From contig BSQZ01000011.1 of assembly GCA_033239005.1 (NCBI GenBank), forward strand, positions 8,176,001 to 8,240,000: a DNA stretch of 64,000 nucleotides. The letters are read 5' to 3'. Shown here in pieces: positions 57,490 to 64,000 of this stretch (position 1 is its first letter; each line of letters starts with the position of its first letter). This stretch comes from Lamellibrachia satsuma (taxonomy: Eukaryota; Annelida; Polychaeta; Sabellida; Siboglinidae). Made by a program: the position numbers and the translations under genes. Below the pieces are notes generated by a model. The model did no database searches and had not been told where the DNA came from. It saw only the letters and a program-made list of their open reading frames with translations.

Positions 57490-57635
57490 CCAGGTACTCA
57501 TTTATACGGCTGAGTGAACTGGAGCAAGGTGGGTTGAATGAAATTGGCAAAGCTTCGAGACTGCAGCAAGTGGATTCGAACCCGGGTTCTCTCGACTGAG
57601 CGTCCGACGTTCTAACCTCTACGCCACAGCGCCCC
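57490..57635 (-). mobile_element. tRNA-derived SINE candidate
   Basis: Read on minus, the head GGGGCGCTGTGGCGTAGAGG contains a pol III A box (TGGCGTAGAGG). About 35 bases on is a B box GGGTTCGAATCC in a tRNA-like arrangement. The body continues to about 57490 with CAGCCGTATAAATGAGTACC. The anticodon-arm pairing is imperfect and there is no acceptor-stem closure, so it is a SINE head and not a functional tRNA gene. Confidence 0.72.
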
Positions 57636-57639
57636 ACAA

Positions 57640-58227
57640 CTGATTACAAAGGGACCTGTCTGTCGTCTCATCCGCACACAGAGTTTCAGTGTATCCGTCC
57701 TGACATCGGCCCTCCTTCCCGCGGCCCGTGTTTGTCATCGCGAACGTACGGCCGACCGAGTGCTGTCTACAGAGCCAATTATACTAATGGTGACACGTCA
57801 GGTATCGCGAGCCATCTCAAACTATCCCTTGTCACGAGCGGTTCCGTTACAGCTACCGGCAAAATGCCGTCTCTGTGCACTTGCGTTAATTGTTTACAGA
57901 GAAACGATTTGAGACGGATCGAATTATTCCATTCCCTGTGTGTGAAAGAGACGCGAAGTAGCCGCGTCCGTCAACTAGAGCGTTGATACGTGCGTTGTTT
58001 GGATATGCGGAATGATGGGGAGTCTGGAGATCTATGAAAAGACATGGAATTGAGAGGTGAGATCAAGATGACAGAGAACAGATGCTGAAATAAATCAGTG
58101 ATGTGGTTGAAGTAATTTTTCAGTCATTATTACATGTGACATATTTCCAATCCTTAGTTATTATTACATACGTCATAAGGTCACCCACTTCTCAGTCATT
58201 GTCACATGTATCATATTTCTACTTCTA
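57640..58227. other. No gene seen
   Basis: Moderately GC-rich to about 57990, then AT-rich. The 84-codon plus frame at 57732 has no recognisable domain. Confidence 0.45.
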
Positions 58228-58540
58228 AAACATTATCATATTTCCACTCCTCAGTCTTGATCACACGTGTCATATTTCCACTCCTCAGTCTTGATCACAC
58301 ATGTCATATTTCCACTCCTCAGTCTTGATCACACATGTCATATTTCCACTCCTCATTCTTGATCACACGTGTCATATTTCCACTCCTCAGTCTTGATCAC
58401 ACGTGTCATATTTCCACTCCTCAGTCTTGATCACACATGTCATATTTCCACTCCTCAGTCTTGATCACTAGTGTCATATTTCCACTTCTCATTCTTCATC
58501 ACACGTGTCATATTTCCACTCCTCAATCTTTACTTGGACT
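58228..58540. repeat. 34-bp minisatellite, ~9 copies
   Basis: Unit TCATATTTCCACTCCTCAGT plus CTTGATCACACRTG. The earliest copies (58110-58230) are degenerate. Its 3' edge is the 5' junction of the next LINE copy. Confidence 0.94.
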
Positions 58541-58544
58541 TGTT

Positions 58545-59790
58545 AGGCATCAATTATTAAATCCATCTCAACATGGATTCCTAAAAGCGAGGTCATGCTT
58601 AACAAATAAATATGTTATGTTTTGTTTTAAAGAAATCACTTAGTGAATAGATGAGGGGTCACCAGTAGATAGTATATACTTAGATTTTTAGAAAGCTTTT
58701 GACACAGTGCGACACCAAAGATTACTACTTAAATTATAAGCCCATGGTATCGGGGATGGCATAATCGACTGGATAGTACAATGGCTGACTGACAGAAGTC
58801 AGTGTTGTAGTACACGGGGAGGTTTCAAAGTGGAAATCAGTTTTGAGTGGGGTACCACAAGGATCAGTATTAGGACCTTTATTATTCTTAATATATATCA
58901 GTGACTTGAACGATACTATAACAAGCAAAGTACTGAAATTTGCGGATGACACAAAAATGTTTAGATGGGTTAATAATGATGGTGATAAACAAGATTTACG
59001 AAACGATCTAACCAAATTAGTTAAATGGTCTGCGAAGTGGCAGATGTTGTTAATTTTTTGGAAATGTAAATGCCTATATAAACGACACGGGAATTTGGAT
59101 GTAAACTTTAAATGGGAGATACTTTTCTAAGTGCAACTGTAAAAGAAAAGGACTTAAGAGTTACACTAAGTGCTGATATGAAAGTTTCATACGAGTGTGG
59201 TACTGCAGCTTCAAATGGTAATAAAAATCATTAAAAGCAATAGTTAGGCCTAATTTAGAGTACAAGCATGGAGACCATGTGGTAAGAAGGATATATATAT
59301 GCGCTTGAAAGAATACAGAGGAGAGCAACTGAAATTATTCAAGAACTGAGAGACTTCAGTTAAGAAGAACGACTGAAAGAATGTGGATTAACAACCCTGG
59401 ATACAAGGCGGTTAAGAGGAGATCAAATTGAAGTTTTTTTAAGATATTGAATGGGTATAAAACTGTTGATAGATATATTTTGTTTTCACTCAAGAAATAT
59501 AATAGAACTAGAGAACATGAGGTGACATTAGTAAAGGATCAATGCAGATTGGATATCAGGAAGTATTTGTTCTCACAGAGGTCAATCAATGGTTGGAATA
59601 AATTATCTACAGATTGTGTAACTGGTAGCAGCGCGAATATGTTTAAAGACAAGGTTGGTATATATCTCAGAAGGGCGGATTACACATAGATTAAAAATTT
59701 TAAAGTCTCGATAATCCAATGGCTTCCTTGTCCACTTGCCATCTGGGCCTTTGCCTTGGATGGCAATCTTATTAAATCTTGTTAAACCCA
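58545..59790 (+). mobile_element. CR1-like LINE, RT and 3' end
   Basis: Plus-strand copy covering RT from the LLNPSQHGFLKARSCLTN block to the 3' tail (ATCTTATTAAATCTTGTTAA). SGVPQGSVLGPLLFLIYISD and KFADDTKMFRWV (FADD) are readable at 58843-58980, and GSSANMFKDKVGIYLRRADY at 59620-59690. Many stops and frameshifts. Confidence 0.93.
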
Positions 59791-62151
59791 AACTTCACAT
59801 CTCCAATAAAACCAAGATAAACCTTCTATAAAACCCCCAACTGGGATCAGCCAACACTTACTACTGATTAGGTAGTGGTCAAAACTAATGAATATCAACA
59901 TAAGATTATTCACCATTCACTGCGAGTTCGTGTCGCTAATGTCACCTCAACGACAACGACGGGCCAACGTGACTGGGAGTGACACGTTGGTCCCGAGCGC
60001 GGAAGCGCCTTCATATTCTCTTACTACAAGTTACAGCCTAATCTTTCGGGTGACGCAAACTCAGCGATCACGGAGTCGAAGTCCATGACATTAGTCAGCT
60101 CTCTCCCGAATGACAGGAGCGACAGACCACCCAATCGGCCATGTCCCATACTCGAGAAAAGGCACAACGCACGGATATGCAATGCGCTTTGAGAGTGCAT
60201 ATACACAACTTTGTACGCTAAATCCACGTCAGTGCCACGTGTTTGAGAAATGAAATGCATGAACGTCTGATGATTGGAGCGAACGAACTTCTGTCGACAC
60301 GTTCAGCATTTGTGTGATCCACAATGCATAAATATGTGTGACTCTTTTTTAAGTAATAACAGTCTCCTGAAGTGCCGCCCCCCAAAAAAATGCTTCTCGG
60401 GGTGATCCCCCCCACCTAATTACGCCAGTGCATTTTCACCCCTTTTCTACAGAATTGCTACAATGCCCCGCAGGAATCGGCATACGACCTTTACAATACA
60501 TAAAAACACGGTCCAAATAACGACACTATTGCGTGCACCTTTTGAGAATCGAATACCGTGGGGCGTGCGGCAACGATGTCTCATCAACCCATCAGACAAA
60601 GTCGAAAGAGAGAGAGAGAGAGAGCTGACAAAGATTCGTTGATCGCAGACAATCCAATTTGAACAACTTTGCGTGTTGACGTAGAATCAATCATAGATGT
60701 CACTAAAATGGCGCACGAACGTAATTAGCGTGTGTATCCGTAGTACGGGTCCTCGCAGGAAATTCCGTGCCATTTATCCACCGGGCTGCATTCCGGTGAT
60801 TTCATGAGCGAATTCACCCAAACGCATTCGTCCGTACACTGGCCGCGTTGACAGGCGTGCTTCGAGTATCGTGTGCCTCATCTAACGCGACAGGTCTTTT
60901 TCGCTTCGCCGTTCTGAATAATTATTAGTGGCAGATTGCATATGCCTTCCGAAAGGTACCGTTTCGCACGGGGTCTGTTTTCTTAAATTGTTAATTGTTT
61001 CCAGTCTTCACCGAGCGTCTAATTACGCCGGTTATATCCGGGTAACTCGATCAGTCATCGCAAACTTGACAAAGTACCCGGCGAGTGAGGCGCATTTGAG
61101 GAACGCACAGTTATTAGCACTGACATGTCATGCTTTGAAATATCATCTACACAGTAAACGTTCTTGAAGATAACACCCATTTCCGCGCACTTGGATTGTG
61201 CAACTGCAGATAAAGCGAAAAAGAAAAGCATTTTGGAGTAACCTATGTTGACATATGCACGGCAAATTTGTTAAGAGTCAGTGTGCCTGCGTACGTTCGT
61301 TCGTGCGTGCGTGTTTGTGAATAAGTGTGTGTGTGTATGTGCGTGCGTGCGTGCGTGCTTGCGTGCGTGCATTCGTGCGTTCGTTCATTCGTGTGTGCGT
61401 GCGTGTTTGTAAAAAAATATGTATGTGCGTGCGTGCGTGCGTGCGTGCTTGTGCGTGTGGGTGTGGCATTTCAAGCGTATTGTATCAGCGGTACTGGTTA
61501 CTGTGTGGGTTTTCTCATTTATGATACTCACTGCTTAAAATTAAAATAAGCAGCCCCGCTGGTCCCGTCGCTGGTTCGCCAGTTTTTCACATATATAGAC
61601 TCTTCTCTGTGCAGATTTTAATCATTACAAAACCGATTATGTTTTAACGCTGGCAAATTAAAAAGTAGTGTTGTGAATTTGTAAACTGTGGAGCAACAAT
61701 AAATCAAGACAGAGCATTGGTATCGAGCTACCGGAGGTAGTTGACATAGGAGTGGCTACTTCCACAGGGAAATAAAATTATCACGAATGATGTCAAATGC
61801 GTCCGTATCAACATTTTGTCTAAATAACTGTCCGGTGCGTCTTGCGTTGCCATAAAGGTGTGGTTGCAGATTTTCTTCACTGAGTCCATTTAAAGATATA
61901 TGTTTGTATAATTTCAGTGTATGTCGAATAAATAATCGACGGCTTACATCAAGTATTTAATAATGCTCTTGGAACGTCACACTGCACATCTGGGTGGAAT
62001 TACTTAACCTTTCTTCACATTTATTCCACACATTTATATACTACGTCGCATTAAATGCTACGCTGCGTTTATGCGGCAAGACTTTGCATGAAAATCGCTG
62101 CAGTTTACAAAACAGTGCGATATCACTGACGAGCCCAGGCCGACAACTCAT
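59791..62151. other. No gene recognised; GTGC and AG microsatellites
   Basis: No supported gene in about 2.4 kb. Simple repeats are (AG)n at 60606-60624 and GTGC/GTGT tracts at about 61290-61345 and 61350-61460. Small plus frames at 60928-61167 and 61994-62239 lack domains. This is the 3' flank of the sulfotransferase gene. Confidence 0.5.
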
Positions 62152-62190
62152 GATGAAGCACAGTCTAGCTTGTCTAGACTGTGCTTCATC
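62152..62190. repeat. Perfect 17-bp-arm hairpin
   Basis: GATGAAGCACAGTCTAG, loop CTTGT, CTAGACTGTGCTTCATC. It lies about 370 bp downstream of the sulfotransferase stop codon. Confidence 0.97.
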
Positions 62191-62557
62191 TGGTCACTCG
62201 GATATTGATATATTATGGTTTATCGCCGCAACGATTTGATACCCATTGGTAGTCAATGAAGTTCCAGCCTATTTCGCTCTCGCTCTGTGGTTTCGTCGAA
62301 TGAAGTCACCAAACCATAAACAACTGGCTTGTTTTACTTTTCCACGTTCACCATGTTGACATTGTCCTTTCTGTACAGGATTGTAGTTTTTTCAAATCGA
62401 CAGTGTGTTACCAAACGAATATCTGTCCACATCACTACGTCCCACTCTTCATATTAATTGTGCTAATTTTAATCAATCATGTACACACCTTCATTGTGTC
62501 CAGCGATTAGGACTTATGAGTCTGGTGGTACATTATTATGCACGGCATCAGGGCCGA

Positions 62558-63559
62558 CTATGGCCATCCGAAGTCACGTCCGACAACCCGGTAGAAACGC
62601 TGATTCAGCGGTTTGAAGTAACTCCGCAACATTGCCTCAACTTCTGGAATCAGAGTCGGGTGTTTCACGCCTTTCGCCCTCCCCAAGCAAGTTTTCTGTC
62701 CTTTGTTGGACACCATGCAGTAAAATCCACGTGTGTCGTTAAATGCAATGTTTTTCTCGGTGATACAATGATGCAATCCGAGGAAGGTTTCAATCTTTTC
62801 GAGTTCGGAGACAGGGCGAGACACCAGTTTATCACCATCGACGACATGAAACTGACTACCGAGAGGGAACAGTTTTGTCCAGTTTTCGATGTTGAGGACG
62901 AACGACGAGCGACTGATGAACGGACTATTTGGGTTGACCTGTCCAGTCGGTGTCAGTACACCGGAACCTTCGTATGTCCGACAGATATCAGTGTTGTTTT
63001 TTACACGACAATATTGAAGCCAGTCCGAAATCGATCTAGCGACGGGATCGCGAACGATTAATATTATCCTGATGGCAGCGTTCATAGCGTGTACGCGAGA
63101 CGAAACCTCGCGCGTTCGGAAGTATTTCGGTGTTTTCTCGATAGTGAGCTGATTCTGTCGAGACTGTGGCATTTCACTGCGATACCATTCCAACCCTCGA
63201 TTGTAGTATTTAGTGAAATACTTAACTTCGTGTGTTGCTATGACGACGTCCGGGTGAAGGTCGAGGTACTGGATGAGTGCCGTGGTGCCACACTTCATTT
63301 CTCCGATTATGATGCATTGTGGAAGGCGACGTTGCAGTGTCTCGTGCTGATCGGACAACCGGGCAGCTTTCGTGGTTTCCGTCGCTGGTTCTGCCTCACT
63401 TTCTTGTTCACTGTGTATGACAGTAGCCACCCTGTCGTACGACAGTTGAACATACGCTGAATTCATCTTTGTTCCGTAAATTACAATAACAACAGTTATC
63501 AGCGCTAATGTGATGGTCGCTAGAAACAGTTTTCGGATGCTTACTCGAACGGATGCCAT
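62558..63559 (-). CDS. Heparan sulfate glucosamine 3-O-sulfotransferase-like
   Basis: Intact 333-codon gene, apparently single-exon, encoding a Golgi type II membrane enzyme. It would transfer sulfate from PAPS to the 3-O position of glucosamine in heparan sulfate. Residues about 10-28 (KLFLATITLALITVVIVIYG) form the signal anchor, followed by a stem. The catalytic domain starts at LPQCIIIGEMKCGTTALIQY, the 5'-phosphosulfate loop; the family usually has VRKGGT here, so Cys replaces a Gly. THEVKYF supplies the expected catalytic Glu. Then come GLEWYRSEMP, IEKTPKYF, the 3'-phosphate motif IRIILIVRDPVARSISDW, and the C-terminal FYCMVSNKGQKTCLGRAKG with the disulfide cysteines. Length fits the 3-OST-1-like subgroup (about 300-340). 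The ATG at 63557-63559 precedes the anchor directly, so the start is secure. Acceptor preference cannot be read from sequence. Confidence 0.93.
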   Translation of the reverse strand: MASVRVSIRKLFLATITLALITVVIVIYGTKMNSAYVQLSYDRVATVIHSEQESEAEPATETTKAARLSDQHETLQRRLPQCIIIGEMKCGTTALIQYLDLHPDVVIATHEVKYFTKYYNRGLEWYRSEMPQSRQNQLTIEKTPKYFRTREVSSRVHAMNAAIRIILIVRDPVARSISDWLQYCRVKNNTDICRTYEGSGVLTPTGQVNPNSPFISRSSFVLNIENWTKLFPLGSQFHVVDGDKLVSRPVSELEKIETFLGLHHCITEKNIAFNDTRGFYCMVSNKGQKTCLGRAKGVKHPTLIPEVEAMLRSYFKPLNQRFYRVVGRDFGWP

Positions 63560-64000
63560 GTTGGAATACGGAACTGCACAATCACGCTTTGTATCCCCGT
63601 GTCGCCTACTATGTTCGTCGTATTGACAGCGAGTGAATAGTCAAATCAACCGGACACCTTTGGCGCGTCTCATGTTAAACGTGCGACAGTGGTGGCTGCT
63701 CCGTCGGTTATCTCCTCTTTCGTATTGTTTCGGTCGAGCAGCCTTATTATAATCACTTCTTCGGACCACATCAATCTTACAATGCAGTGCACTGTTATCA
63801 GTCTTACGCCATATGTAATTAACCTGCTAATGGCAACGTCCAAAGGCAAACAGATTATCGATTATTACATGTGTACCAGAGCTACTCACCTACACATGGT
63901 TATTATGTATGCATCAATGGAAAAGGTTCAAACCACATTTACATGTCTGAACTTCAAACTAGTCACATTCTCGTAGTCGATAGAATTGTGTGCGGAGGAG
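63560..64000. other. Upstream region of the sulfotransferase gene
   Basis: Likely 5' UTR/promoter side of the minus-strand gene. No TATA box at an obvious distance and no other gene is recognised. Confidence 0.45.

Noticed and set aside
57558..57635. Functional tRNA gene
   Set aside because: A and B boxes are present but the acceptor stem does not close and SINE-like sequence follows.

Overview
This window looks like repeat-rich, gene-poor DNA from an animal genome, most likely a marine invertebrate such as a lancelet or other invertebrate deuterostome, or a lophotrochozoan. The exact taxon cannot be settled by eye. The evidence is GT-AG introns, several families of animal transposons (CR1-like LINE, Penelope-like, Ty3/gypsy-type LTR, PIF/Harbinger, Tc1/mariner, Polinton/Maverick), large minisatellites, long AT microsatellites, and a single host-type gene: an intact, apparently single-exon heparan-sulfate 3-O-sulfotransferase-like gene at 62558-63559 on the minus strand.

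Layout. 1-9856: microsatellites, two minisatellites (715-1775 and 3795-5290), a Tc1/mariner scrap, LINE scraps and a large imperfect inverted repeat. 9860-15561: a complete but decayed PIF/Harbinger transposon with a TAA target duplication, a five-exon SANT/Myb-like gene and a three-exon DDE transposase. 15668-16450: a 5'-truncated CR1-like LINE. 17050-38740: LINE A on the plus strand, split by two younger insertions. The first is a 15,142-bp Polinton (18535-33676; TIRs about 225 bp, 6-bp TSD GATGAA). The second is a 4,468-bp gypsy-type LTR retrotransposon (33881-38348; 173-bp LTRs, 5-bp TSD AGGAC). The neighbouring LINE B (38757-41867, minus) carries the uninterrupted sequence at both target sites, which proves the nested structure. 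41868-43990: a Penelope-like element with GIY-YIG endonuclease. 44169-44230: a near-perfect palindrome. 44853-46766: a 19-bp minisatellite of about 100 copies. 48878-50846: an old LTR pair around a gag-like gene. 50996-52116: a 34-bp minisatellite. 53505-59790: two more LINE copies, a tRNA-derived SINE and another minisatellite. 59791-64000: mostly unannotated DNA plus the sulfotransferase gene.

The Polinton is the most interesting system. Its right two thirds hold the expected module in order: protein-primed DNA polymerase B with N-terminal C2H2 fingers, packaging ATPase, two small conserved Polinton proteins, penton-like minor capsid protein, a small glycine/arginine-rich protein, major capsid protein and adenain-like protease. 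All carry in-frame stops or frameshifts, so this copy is a fossil. I find no integrase. The left third is unusual. It encodes a NADAR-domain protein (a family that includes ADP-ribosyl/N-glycosidases), an RPA1-C-like zinc-ribbon OB-fold protein, probable spliced extensions of that protein with SUMO-interaction-like motifs, and a spliced acidic minus-strand gene. A 108-bp direct repeat without indels sits in front of both the NADAR and the RPA-like genes and may be a shared control element.

All functional statements are inferred from motifs read by eye. No database search was run.
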